Source: Streptomyces sp. NBC_00223 (GTDB lineage Bacteria > Actinomycetota > Actinomycetes > Streptomycetales > Streptomycetaceae). Taken from it: a DNA stretch of 64,000 nt. The position numbers and the translations under genes are program-made. Shown here one piece after another: positions 7,395 to 15,147 of the stretch. Location of the stretch: assembly GCF_036199905.1 (NCBI RefSeq), contig NZ_CP108109.1, positions 7,196,501 to 7,260,500 of the forward strand. Reading direction: 5' to 3'. The notes beneath the pieces are model-generated. The model saw only the letters and a program-made list of their open reading frames with translations. It made no database searches and was not told where the DNA came from. The stretch's first letter is position 1, and the number at the start of each line of letters is the position of its first letter.

Positions 7395-8379
7395 GGGCGG
7401 GTTCCTTCCGGCGGGTGGTCTGGCTGATCAGCCGGTAGAAGGTGGGCAGGTCCACGCCGCCGCCGGAGATCACCACCCCGATCATCCCCGACTCGTGGGG
7501 GACGAGGCCGGTAAGAACGGCGGCCAGGGCGCAGGCGCCACTCGGTTCGGCGACGACTTTCAGGTGACGGAAGGCGAAGGCCATGGCGCCGATGATGTCC
7601 TGTTCGGTCACGGTCACGACCGTGTCGAGGAGCCGGGAGTTGACGGCCCAGGTCAGCGGCGAGGGGCTGGTGTGCCCGAGGCCGTCGGCGATGGTGGCGG
7701 GGACCTCGGGCAGGGCGACGCGCTGGCCGCACCGCATCGACAGCAGGGTGTCGGCGCCTTCCTGCGGTTCCACGCCGATAACCTTGATGCCGGGATTCAG
7801 GTGCTTGGCGATCGTGGCGGTCCCGGCGGCGAGTCCGCCGCCGCCGACAGGGACGACGAGGGTCTCGATCTCGGGGTGGTTGGTGAGGAGTTCCAGGGCG
7901 GCGGTCCCGGCCCCGGCCATGATGTGCCGGGAGTTCGCCGAGGGGACGACGGCCAGGCCGTCCCGGGCGGCGATCTCGGCCACGAGGGCGTCGCGGTTCT
8001 CCGAGTCCCGGCGGTAGGTGACGACCCGGCCGCCCAGCGCGCGGATGCCCTCGACCTTCGGGGCCGGGGCGTCGGCCCGGATGACGACGGTGGCCGGCAC
8101 TTCGAGGAGGCGGCCGGTCAGGGCCAGGGCCTGGGCGTGGTTCCCGGAGGACGCGCCGATCAGCCCGCGGGCACGCTCGGCCGTGGGGAGGGACGAGGCG
8201 TGGTGGTAGGCGCCGCGGAACTTGAAGGAGCCGGTGCGCTGGAGGCCCTCGGCCTTGCACACCACCGGCCATCCCGCGGCCTGGTCGAGGGAGAGCGCGG
8301 ACAGCGCCGGAGTGCGGGCTACGACCGGCTGGAGGTTGGCGGCGGCGTCTTCGACGTCGCGGGCGGTCAGCTCGGTCAC
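7387..8379 (-). CDS. Fold-type II PLP enzyme: serine racemase / threonine dehydratase-like
   Basis: A 330-residue PLP enzyme without the C-terminal ACT domain of biosynthetic IlvA. Lys53 in TGSFKFRGA is the Schiff-base lysine, the GGGG loop (179-182) binds the phosphate, and EPSGA is near the C-terminus. The asparagine loop reads ASSGNHAQA (76-84). The second Ser (Ser78) sits where eukaryotic serine racemases have their re-face base; E. coli-type dehydratases have Ala there. That favours racemase or a bifunctional enzyme and would supply a D-amino acid to the adjacent ligase. Start GTG 8379 overlaps the ligase stop in GTGA. 3-Hydroxyaspartate or threonine dehydratase remain alternatives. Confidence 0.85.
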   Translation of the reverse strand: MTELTARDVEDAAANLQPVVARTPALSALSLDQAAGWPVVCKAEGLQRTGSFKFRGAYHHASSLPTAERARGLIGASSGNHAQALALTGRLLEVPATVVIRADAPAPKVEGIRALGGRVVTYRRDSENRDALVAEIAARDGLAVVPSANSRHIMAGAGTAALELLTNHPEIETLVVPVGGGGLAAGTATIAKHLNPGIKVIGVEPQEGADTLLSMRCGQRVALPEVPATIADGLGHTSPSPLTWAVNSRLLDTVVTVTEQDIIGAMAFAFRHLKVVAEPSGACALAAVLTGLVPHESGMIGVVISGGGVDLPTFYRLISQTTRRKEPARV

Positions 8380-9332
8380 GGCCGGTACCCCTCACTGGTG
8401 GTGGCGGTGGCGAGGATCATGCGGATGAGCTGGTCGAAGTCGATGCCCGCCGCGCCGGCCATGGTGGCGAGGTTCCCGGTGTGGGAGAGGCCGGGCAGGG
8501 TGTTGATCTCCAGCCAGACCGGGCTGCCGTCGGGGGTGACGATGAAGTCGGAGCGGGAGTATCCGGTGCAGCCCAGAGCAGCATGCGCGTCGAGCGCGGC
8601 GGTGGTGACCGCGTCGAGGGTGGCGCTGGGGAGTTCGGCCGGGCAGCGGTAGCGGTACTTGGTCTTGTCGCGCTTGGTGGCGTAGTCGTAGAACTCGGCG
8701 TCGGTGGGCAGTGTCTCCAGCGGCGGCAGGGCCACGGGCGAGCCGTCGACCTCCAGGATTCCGCACGTCACCGGGATGCCGGTGGTGAAGGGTTCGGCGA
8801 ACCAGCCGTCGGCGGCCCGCGCCGTGAGCAGCGCGGCGGCGAGCTCGGCGCTGTCGTGGCAGACGCTCATACCGATCGAGCCGCCTTCGGACAGCGGCTT
8901 GAGGATCAGCGGGAACGCGATGGTGCCGGTGATGGCCTGGGTGATCGTGTCGCGGTCGCCGGCCGGGAGGATGACGGAGGGCAGGACCGCCACGCCGACG
9001 CCGGCCGCGACGGTCTTGGCGAGGGTCTTGTGCATACCGACGGCCGAAGCCGTCACGCCCGACCCGGTGTAGGGGATGTGCAGGGACTCCAGTAACCCCT
9101 GGAGCTTGCCGTCCTCGGCGTACTGCCCGGCGATGGCCAGGAACGCCACGTCGGCGCCGCGGACCTGGTCGGCGAAGTCCTTGCTCGCGGCGTCGAGCAG
9201 CACCGTGGTGTAGCCCTGCCGGTTGAGGGACTCCTGGGCGGCGCGGCCGGACATCAGGGACCGCTCCCGCTCGGTGGACCTGCCGCCGGAGACGACGGCG
9301 ATCCGGCCGGGTTCGTGCGACTGCATCGTCAT
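8376..9332 (-). CDS. D-alanine-D-alanine ligase homologue (ATP-grasp) with altered substrate pocket
   Basis: A 318-residue ATP-grasp ligase joining two (D-)amino acids at ATP cost. Catalytic positions align with E. coli DdlB at constant offset: Glu21 (E15), Ser152 (S150), Lys220 (K215), Arg260 (R255), Asp262 (D257), Glu275 (E270), Asn277 (N272), Gly281 (G276). Two pocket residues differ: DdlB Tyr216 is Arg221 here (FYDYATKR instead of FYDYEAKY), and the HGxxGEDG motif is AGQYAEDG, losing His63. Substrate preference is therefore probably not plain D-Ala-D-Ala. ATG 9332 has AGGAG upstream. First gene of a coupled ddl-racemase-C39 operon, divergent from the murF paralogue. Confidence 0.88.
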   Translation of the reverse strand: MTMQSHEPGRIAVVSGGRSTERERSLMSGRAAQESLNRQGYTTVLLDAASKDFADQVRGADVAFLAIAGQYAEDGKLQGLLESLHIPYTGSGVTASAVGMHKTLAKTVAAGVGVAVLPSVILPAGDRDTITQAITGTIAFPLILKPLSEGGSIGMSVCHDSAELAAALLTARAADGWFAEPFTTGIPVTCGILEVDGSPVALPPLETLPTDAEFYDYATKRDKTKYRYRCPAELPSATLDAVTTAALDAHAALGCTGYSRSDFIVTPDGSPVWLEINTLPGLSHTGNLATMAGAAGIDFDQLIRMILATATTSEGYRP

Positions 9333-9466
9333 CAGGTTGTGCTCCTGTTCGTGGGTGCTCTGGCCGGTCTCACAGGCGCCGGCCCTTCAAGGCGCTACGG
9401 TCGAAGAGCCGAGCCGACGGGCCGTCTGGCGTGTCGGGCAAGCCCTGCTGATGCGGAGTTCGTTTC
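9333..9466. promoter_or_regulatory. Bidirectional promoter region of the cassette
   Basis: These 134 bases separate the divergent ddl-like and murF-like genes and must hold both promoters. I could not assign convincing -35/-10 pairs. Shine-Dalgarno sequences are visible at both ends (AGGAG for ddl, CGGAG for murF). Shared control by one of the island's XRE proteins is plausible but no operator is recognisable. Confidence 0.4.
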
Positions 9467-10852
9467 GTGATCCCCCTTTCGCTCGAAGCCGTCGCGTCCG
9501 CTGTCGGCGGCCGTCTGCGCGACGTGCCGGACCCGTCCGCGCTGATGACCGCCCCGGCGGTCGTCGACTCGCGCACGGTCGAGCCCGGCGGTCTGTTCGC
9601 CGCGCTGCCCGGTGAGCACACGGACGGGCACGCCTTCGCCGCGAACGCGGTGAAAGCCGGTGCAGTCGCGGTCCTCGCGACCCGTCCGGTCGGTGTCCCG
9701 GCCGTGGTCGTGGAGGACGTGCTGGACGCGCTTGCCGCGCTGGCCCGTACCGTGCTGGCCGCCGTGCCGGAGGTCACCGTGATCGGGCTGACCGGCTCGG
9801 CGGGCAAGACCAGCACGAAGGACCTGATCGCCCAGGTGCTTCCCGAGCTCGGGGAGACGATCGCCACGGTGAAGTCGTTCAACGGCGAGATCGGGATGCC
9901 GCTGACGGTGACGCACCTTGACCAGGGCGTTCGCTACCTCGTGCTGGAGATGGGCGCCCGCGGTATCGGCCACATCACCCACCTGACGCGTATCGCCCCG
10001 CCCACGGTCGGCCTGGTCCTCAACGTGGGCACCGCTCACGTCGGAGAGTTCGGCGGCCGAGAGCAGATCGCCCAGGCCAAGGGCGAACTCGTCGAAGCAC
10101 TCCCGGCGGACGGGCTGGCGGTCCTCAACGCCGACGATCCGCTGGTCGCCGCGATGGTGTCGCGTACCTCTGCCCGGGTGCTGACCTTCGGCGTCGGCTA
10201 CGACGCCGACGTACGGGCCCTGGACGTCGCCCTCGACAGCTTGGGCCGGGCCTCGTTCACCCTGACGGCCGCCGGCACCCGGGCGCGGGTCGATCTGTCC
10301 CTTCACGGCGCACACCACGTGTCGAACGCGCTCGGCGCTGCCGCCGTCGCGATCGGGCTGGGCGCCGGCGTGGAGAAGACTGCGGCCGCACTGTCCCGCG
10401 CGGTCCTGGTGGCGTCGGGGCGCATGGAGGTCACCGACCGGAGTGACGGGGTGCGGATCGTCAACGACGCGTTCAACGCGAACCCCGACTCGGTGAAGGC
10501 GGCGTTCACTGCCCTTGCAGCCATGGCGGACGGGCGCCGCATGGTCGCGGTCCTGGGAGAGATGAAGGAACTCGGTGACAGCGGCACTGAGGAACACCGG
10601 CAAATCGGCCGTCTCCTCGCCGCCGCCGGCATCCACGTGCTGATCGCGGTCGGCGGCGACGACGCTTCCGCGATGGCGGCCGCTGCCCAGCAGGACAACC
10701 CGCAACTGACGGTGGCCAGCGCCCGCGACCGGGACCATGCCCTGACCCTGGCCCGCGACCTGATCGAGGCGGGGGACATCGTCCTGGTCAAGGGCTCCCA
10801 CAGTGTCGAACTGGAGCACACTGCGGAGCGGCTGGCGGCCGACGGCCGCTAG
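9467..10852 (+). CDS. MurF paralogue (UDP-MurNAc-tripeptide:D-Ala-D-Ala ligase type)
   Basis: A 461-residue Mur ligase with the three usual domains: an N-terminal MurF-type UDP-binding domain (about 1-95), a central ATPase with P-loop TGSAGKT (109-115), the motif NGEIGMP and the NADDP/NVGTAHVGEFG segments, and a C-terminal Rossmann-like domain with NDAFNANPDS. Length is that of normal MurF. MurF attaches the dipeptide to the peptidoglycan stem peptide; a second copy beside a ligase and a racemase suggests attachment of a different dipeptide, as MurF2 in some vanHAX clusters. Start GTG 9467 follows CGGAG. The housekeeping murF should sit in the dcw cluster outside this window, so this one is likely accessory. 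Confidence 0.9.
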   Translation: MIPLSLEAVASAVGGRLRDVPDPSALMTAPAVVDSRTVEPGGLFAALPGEHTDGHAFAANAVKAGAVAVLATRPVGVPAVVVEDVLDALAALARTVLAAVPEVTVIGLTGSAGKTSTKDLIAQVLPELGETIATVKSFNGEIGMPLTVTHLDQGVRYLVLEMGARGIGHITHLTRIAPPTVGLVLNVGTAHVGEFGGREQIAQAKGELVEALPADGLAVLNADDPLVAAMVSRTSARVLTFGVGYDADVRALDVALDSLGRASFTLTAAGTRARVDLSLHGAHHVSNALGAAAVAIGLGAGVEKTAAALSRAVLVASGRMEVTDRSDGVRIVNDAFNANPDSVKAAFTALAAMADGRRMVAVLGEMKELGDSGTEEHRQIGRLLAAAGIHVLIAVGGDDASAMAAAAQQDNPQLTVASARDRDHALTLARDLIEAGDIVLVKGSHSVELEHTAERLAADGR

Positions 10853-10890
10853 AAGGTGGGGCATCGGGATCACTCCTGCCACCGGTCAGT

Positions 10891-10934
10891 GCAGCGGGCC
10901 GCAGCACACGACGAAATGTGCTGCGGCCCGCTGC
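10891..10934. terminator. 18-bp perfect hairpin after the murF paralogue
   Basis: GCAGCGGGCCGCAGCACA (10891-10908) is perfectly complementary to 10917-10934 around an eight-base loop (CGACGAAA), 38 bases after the murF stop. This is a strong intrinsic terminator shape. Confidence 0.85.
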
Positions 10935-10996
10935 CGTGGGGAGCCGCCCCTTGGCGACTACGACCAGTCAACGGCCCCTCCCTGCCGGTAGTCGGC

Positions 10997-11026
10997 TGCC
11001 AGGCCGTATGCCAGGGTGTATGCCAG
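10997..11026 (+). repeat. Three TGCCAG iterons, period 12, before an XRE gene
   Basis: TGCCAG occurs at 10997-11002, 11009-11014 and 11021-11026, exactly 12 bases apart; the last two are extended to GTATGCCAG. The array ends 16 bases before the GTG start of the XRE regulator, so it overlaps the expected promoter/leader. It could be the autoregulatory operator; this is inferred from position and regular spacing. Confidence 0.5.
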
Positions 11027-11042
11027 TGACGAGGGGACGCCC

Positions 11043-12368
11043 GTGACGGAACAGGCATACACACCAGGGCAGTTGATCAAAGAGGCCAGAGAGGTCCTGC
11101 ACTGGTCGCAGCAGGACGTGGCCGACGCGCTGAACACCGCGGCGGGGACCGCGAGCCTGGGGCGGCACAGCGTGTACCGGTGGGAAGCCGGACTGCGGCT
11201 GCCGCAAGAGTGGTGGCCCCTGCTCTGCCAGGTCCTCGGCGTTCCCGAAAAGGCCATGGAAGCGGCCATGGCCCGCGCGGTGGCGATGCGCGGCGGAAAC
11301 CGGGCCCTCGTTCCTGCCGTCCTGGCCGGTGGCCTCTGGGACCGGGCCGACGCCGATACGCTCGCAGCCATGCTCGACGGCGACCAGGCGGTGACGGCGG
11401 ACAACGCGACCGCCATTGCCCACGTGTGGCTCGTGACACCGCCACCCCAGGTCGTGCACCAGCGCGCCGGCCGCCGGATCGGTACAGAACTCCTCGATGA
11501 GCTCGACCAGCGCACCGTCCGGCTACGGCGCCTCGACGACTTCGCGGGCGTCACCGTGCTCCTTCCGGCAGTGATGCAGGAGTTACGGGAGACAGTGAAA
11601 CTCGCCCGAGAGGCGTCCTACACCGAGGCGAGCGGGCGCCGCCTGCTGGCGCTGCTCTCCGAGCAGGCCCAGCTGGCGGGCTGGGTGACCTGTGACACCG
11701 GCCGAGTGGACCAGGGCGTGAGTCTGTATCTCGCCGGGGTCAAAGCCGCCCACGCCGCCGGGGACCGCACACTGGCGGCACTGAACCTCGGATGTGCCGG
11801 ATACGCCTACGCCAACAACGGCAAGGCGGCCGAAGGACTCCTGATGGCCCGCTCCGCGCTGGCCGGCTGCGAGAGGAGCGCGAGCCCGCTGGAGCGCACC
11901 CTCCTGCTGGACAAAGTCGCCTGGACAGCCGCCATGGCCGGCGAGGCCCGGGAAGCGGAGAGAGCCGTGGGACGCTCGACCGCATCCCACGACCATGTTG
12001 ACGACGACGCCGAGCGGCCTGACTGGCTGTACTGGTGTTCACGGGACGAATCGGACGTGATGGCGGGCCGGGTCTTCACCGAGACCCACCGGCCGCTGCG
12101 GGCCGTCCCCCTCCTGACGGCCGCGCTGGAGCGCTACGACACCACGCACGTCAGGGAATTGGCGCTGTACTCGTCGTGGCTGGCCCAGGCGTACGTCGAC
12201 GCCAACGAGATCGACGAAGCCGCGGCGGTCGCCTCGCGGGTCTACGACCTTGCCGCCGCCTCGGACTCACCGCGCGCCGTACGGCGCCTGGACACCGTCC
12301 TGAACGCCCTTGCCCCGCACCGGGACACTCCTGCGGTGCGCGACCTTCTGGAGCGCGCCGCGTCGTAG
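11043..12368 (+). CDS. XRE-family regulator with TPR-like C-terminal region
   Basis: A 441-residue regulator. The N-terminal XRE HTH is at residues 8-65 (LIKEAREVLHWSQQDVADAL, then VYRWEAG). After a linker, residues 170-440 are helical Ala/Leu-rich repeats of TPR type with motifs such as LNLGCAGYAYANNGKAAEGL and SWLAQAYVDANEIDEAAAVA. The GTG at 11043 with GAGGGG six bases upstream is preferred to a GTG at 11016, which would put iterons inside the gene. It follows the murF terminator on the same strand inside the direct-repeat-flanked cassette, so it is a candidate regulator of the cassette. Ligand unknown. Confidence 0.85.
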   Translation: MTEQAYTPGQLIKEAREVLHWSQQDVADALNTAAGTASLGRHSVYRWEAGLRLPQEWWPLLCQVLGVPEKAMEAAMARAVAMRGGNRALVPAVLAGGLWDRADADTLAAMLDGDQAVTADNATAIAHVWLVTPPPQVVHQRAGRRIGTELLDELDQRTVRLRRLDDFAGVTVLLPAVMQELRETVKLAREASYTEASGRRLLALLSEQAQLAGWVTCDTGRVDQGVSLYLAGVKAAHAAGDRTLAALNLGCAGYAYANNGKAAEGLLMARSALAGCERSASPLERTLLLDKVAWTAAMAGEAREAERAVGRSTASHDHVDDDAERPDWLYWCSRDESDVMAGRVFTETHRPLRAVPLLTAALERYDTTHVRELALYSSWLAQAYVDANEIDEAAAVASRVYDLAAASDSPRAVRRLDTVLNALAPHRDTPAVRDLLERAAS

Positions 12369-12520
12369 CGGGCGGGCGCACGAGCGTTTCTGCCCACCCG
12401 CGGGCGATCGGCCCGCGGGTCACCGCTCCCACTCGAAGGCGTCATCTCGCCCCAGGCGGCATCCCGCTCGTCATCGCTGAGCAGGTCGTTGATCTCGTCC
12501 TCGGTGAGCTCGGTGCCGTC

Positions 12521-12710
12521 CATGGCCCTCATGAAGCCGAAGCCGCCCCTCGTACCGGGCTCGGTGGACTACATCGTGACCCCTGACGAGGTGATCCACT
12601 GCACCAGCCGGCGACGGCCGCGGGGGCTGGTGTGGCAGGACCTCACGGCGGAGAAGATCGCCGCGATCCCGGCGCCGGCAGCACGGCATGCGGCACATGG
12701 GCGGGCATAG
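12521..12710 (+). pseudogene. 3' fragment of a 5-formyltetrahydrofolate cyclo-ligase-like gene
   Basis: The frame reads MKPKPPLVPGSVDYIVTPDE and continues to GLVWQDLTAEKIAAIPA before TAG at 12710. This is the C-terminal part of 5-formyl-THF cyclo-ligase-like proteins; the nucleotide-binding N-terminal two thirds are absent. 12557-12631 is the right copy of the 75-bp direct repeat. On the minus strand, 12369-12532 reads an acidic peptide (LTEDEINDLLSDDERDAAWG) that may be another fragment. The 587-base gap 12369-12955 contains only these and a small hairpin element. Confidence 0.65.
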
Positions 12711-12852
12711 GCCCCCGCACTACCGCTGAGCTGCGGTCATACGCACTCGGCCCGGAGCCCGCCGGCAGGCCGGACCTTCACCGCATCGTTCGCGGTAGCG
12801 CTGCGGCCGGCCCCTTGCCGGCCGGTGGCCGAGGCACAACCGATGTACCCCC

Positions 12853-12892
12853 GGGGCGCGAGGAACCGCGCGTGAAGGGGGTTCCGCGCCCG
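12853..12892. repeat. Short hairpin made of the ends of the dispersed inverted-repeat element
   Basis: GGGGCGCGAGGAACCGCGCG is followed after a short spacer by the near-complement GGTTCCGCGCCC. These are the two ends of the ~138-bp element found at 48.0-48.3, 51.4 and 53.2 kb, joined without the usual interior. It lies about 60 bases upstream of rsmB. Confidence 0.6.
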
Positions 12893-12955
12893 GAAGCGGG
12901 GAGACCGTACGCTGGGGGCAGGCCATGACTGATCGACATCCGGAGCACCTTTCAC

Positions 12956-14449
12956 GTGAACGACCAACCGCGCCGCCGCCCGCAGGGCAAAACGCAGGGT
13001 AAGACGCAGGGCAACTCCCAGGGCAAGCCGGCCGGCAAGCCCTACCGCCGCCCGCAGCGCGACCCCGTCCGCATCCTCGCCTACGACGCCCTACGCGCGG
13101 TCGGCGAGCGCGACGCGTACGCGAACCTCGTCCTGCCCGGCCTGCTGCGGACCGCCGAGGAGAACGCGGTCAAGAGGGGCGGCACCTTCGACCGCAGGGA
13201 CGCCGCGCTGGCGACCGAGCTGGTGTACGGCACGCTGCGCCACCAGGGCACGTACGACGCCGTGATCGCCGCCTGCGTCGACCGGCCGCTGCGCGAGGTC
13301 GACCCGCCGGTGCTCGACGTACTCGCGCTGGGCGCCCACCAGTTGCTCGGCACCCGGATCCCGACGCACGCGGCGGTCTCGGCCACCGTGGAGCTGGCCA
13401 GGGCCGTACTGGGCGACGGGCGGGCGCGGTTCGTCAACGCGGTGCTGCGGAAGGTCTCCGCGCAGGACCTCGACGCGTGGCTCGCCCAGGTCGCGCCGGC
13501 CTACGACGAGGACCCCGAGGAACATCTCGCCGTCGTGCACTCGCACCCGCGCTGGGTCGTCTCCGCGCTGTGGGACGCGCTCGGCGGCGGCCGGTCCGGT
13601 ATCGAGGACCTGCTCACGGCCGACAACGAGCGGCCCGAGGTCACCCTCGTCGCCCGTCCCGGCCGGTCCACGCCGGAGGAGATCGTACGGTCCCTGCCGG
13701 CGGAGTCGACCGAGCCGGGCCGCTGGTCGCCGTACGCGGTGCGGCTCGCGGAGGGCGGCGACCCGGCGGGCGTCGAGGCCGTGCGCGAGGGCCGGGCCGG
13801 GGTGCAGGACGAGGGCAGCCAGCTGGTGGCCGCCGCGCTGGCCGCGGCGCCGCTGGACGGCCCCGACACCCGCTGGCTCGACGGCTGCGCGGGCCCCGGC
13901 GGCAAGGCCGCGCTGCTCGCGGCCCTCGCGGCGGAGCGCGGCGCGACCCTGGTCGCGGCCGAGAAGCAGCCGCACCGCGCCCGCCTGGTCAGCCGCGCGC
14001 TGGCCGGGAACCCGGGCCCGTACCAGGTCGTCGTGGCCGACGGCACCCGGCCGGTGTGGGTGCCCGGCTCCTTCGACCGGGTCCTGGTCGACGTGCCGTG
14101 CACGGGCCTCGGCGCCCTGCGGCGGCGCCCGGAGGCGCGCTGGCGGCGCAGGGCCGAGGACCTGGAAGCCTTCGGGCCGCTCCAGCGCGGACTGCTGGCC
14201 GAGGCGCTGCGCGCGGTCCGGGTCGGCGGGGTCGTCGGCTACGCCACCTGCTCGCCGCACCTGGCCGAGACCCGCGCGGTCGTGGACGACATCCTGCGCG
14301 CCGCGCGCGGCCCGGCCGCCGAACTCATCGACGCCCGCCCGCTGCTTCTCGGCGTCCCGGCCCTGGGCGACGGCCCCGACATCCAGCTCTGGCCGCATCT
14401 GCACGGCACGGACGCGATGTATCTGGCGCTGCTGCGCCGCACGTCCTGA
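12956..14449 (+). CDS. rsmB: 16S rRNA (cytosine-967-C5)-methyltransferase
   Basis: Methylates C967 of 16S rRNA. A basic, repetitive N-terminal tail (QGK repeats, residues 10-30) precedes a NusB-like domain (about 35-175) and a Rossmann methyltransferase domain. SAM motif GCAGPGGK is at 310-317, the release cysteine in DVPC is Cys382 and the nucleophile in YATCSPH is Cys432, the expected two-cysteine RNA m5C pattern. At 497 residues it is slightly long because of the tail. Start GTG 12956 has CGGAG 11 bases upstream. It should normally follow fmt directly; both flanks carry accessory DNA here. Confidence 0.96.
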   Translation: MNDQPRRRPQGKTQGKTQGNSQGKPAGKPYRRPQRDPVRILAYDALRAVGERDAYANLVLPGLLRTAEENAVKRGGTFDRRDAALATELVYGTLRHQGTYDAVIAACVDRPLREVDPPVLDVLALGAHQLLGTRIPTHAAVSATVELARAVLGDGRARFVNAVLRKVSAQDLDAWLAQVAPAYDEDPEEHLAVVHSHPRWVVSALWDALGGGRSGIEDLLTADNERPEVTLVARPGRSTPEEIVRSLPAESTEPGRWSPYAVRLAEGGDPAGVEAVREGRAGVQDEGSQLVAAALAAAPLDGPDTRWLDGCAGPGGKAALLAALAAERGATLVAAEKQPHRARLVSRALAGNPGPYQVVVADGTRPVWVPGSFDRVLVDVPCTGLGALRRRPEARWRRRAEDLEAFGPLQRGLLAEALRAVRVGGVVGYATCSPHLAETRAVVDDILRAARGPAAELIDARPLLLGVPALGDGPDIQLWPHLHGTDAMYLALLRRTS

Positions 14450-14486
14450 GCGAGATGGAGTGTGCGGGTTCTCAAAATGAGTGGCC

Positions 14487-14520
14487 AATTCTCACTGACG
14501 CCGGGAGGTCAGTGAGAATT
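14487..14520. terminator. 13-bp perfect bidirectional terminator
   Basis: AATTCTCACTGAC (14487-14499) pairs perfectly with 14508-14520 around an eight-base loop. It sits between rsmB and the convergent DUF4276 gene, whose stop codon lies within the right arm, so it can end both transcripts. Its AT-richness contrasts with nearby core sequence and marks the edge of the inserted defence locus. Confidence 0.85.
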
Positions 14521-15147
14521 TCCCAGTGTCTTGCGCAGATCGTCCGTGAACGACCGCCAGGACGCGAGCCGCGTGACGGGCCCTTCACGGTCCAGCATCT
14601 GTAGGAGCCGCGCGCGGTTCGCGGGGAAGCGGGTCTGGAGCTTCTGCAGACCGCGGCCTTTTTCCTCGCTGGCCGTGGCGATCGCTTGTCTGAGCAGTGC
14701 CTTGGGGTCCGCCACCGACTCCGCCCGTGCCGGTTTCGGAAGGTCGAGTGCCATCCTGCCGTTGGGGTTTCCTGCCACCTCGCGGATCGCCGCATGGTCG
14801 AGCAGCAGCCACGCCTCCAGCATCCGCACGGGGACCACAGGCACATGCGCCAGACCGGGGCTCACGGCGGCCACGGCTTCCGCGATTTCACTGCGGCGAC
14901 GGTCATGGGGCTCGCGGTCCGAGTCACGGTGGATGACGACGATGTCGTAGTCGTGCCCGCCGTCGCTGAGCTGCTGCGCGGCTCGGAGCTTGTCCTCGAC
15001 CGAGTGACCGGGCTTGTTCGGCAGGCGGTACAGGTCGGGGACCGTCACATGGACCTCCCTGCCCACGTCCGCTGCGATCGACTCGATGTGCAAGCGCAGG
15101 CCCGTGTCGCTGGAGCCCTCACAGATGTAGAGGGCACGAACGGTCAC
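14509..15147 (-). CDS. DUF4276 family protein, TOPRIM-like nuclease candidate
   Basis: A 212-residue protein resembling DUF4276, whose members have a TOPRIM-like fold. Glu10 in LYICEGSSDTG and the pair Asp75-x-Asp77 in VVIHRDSDRE are spaced like TOPRIM metal ligands. A helical C-terminus follows (EAWLLLDHAAIREVAG, LLRQAIATASEEKGRGLQKL). GTG 15147 overlaps the ATPase stop as GTGA, so the two are made together. ATPase plus TOPRIM pairs include OLD, PARIS and RloA/RloB, where the TOPRIM protein is the toxic nuclease. Nuclease activity here is inferred from those residues and the pairing. Confidence 0.8.
   Translation of the reverse strand: MTVRALYICEGSSDTGLRLHIESIAADVGREVHVTVPDLYRLPNKPGHSVEDKLRAAQQLSDGGHDYDIVVIHRDSDREPHDRRRSEIAEAVAAVSPGLAHVPVVPVRMLEAWLLLDHAAIREVAGNPNGRMALDLPKPARAESVADPKALLRQAIATASEEKGRGLQKLQTRFPANRARLLQMLDREGPVTRLASWRSFTDDLRKTLGNSH

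Noticed and set aside
12242..12532. Minus-strand acidic small ORF (LTEDEINDLLSDDERD...)
   Set aside because: It overlaps the XRE gene and the cyclo-ligase remnant, with no ribosome binding site; at most a fragment.
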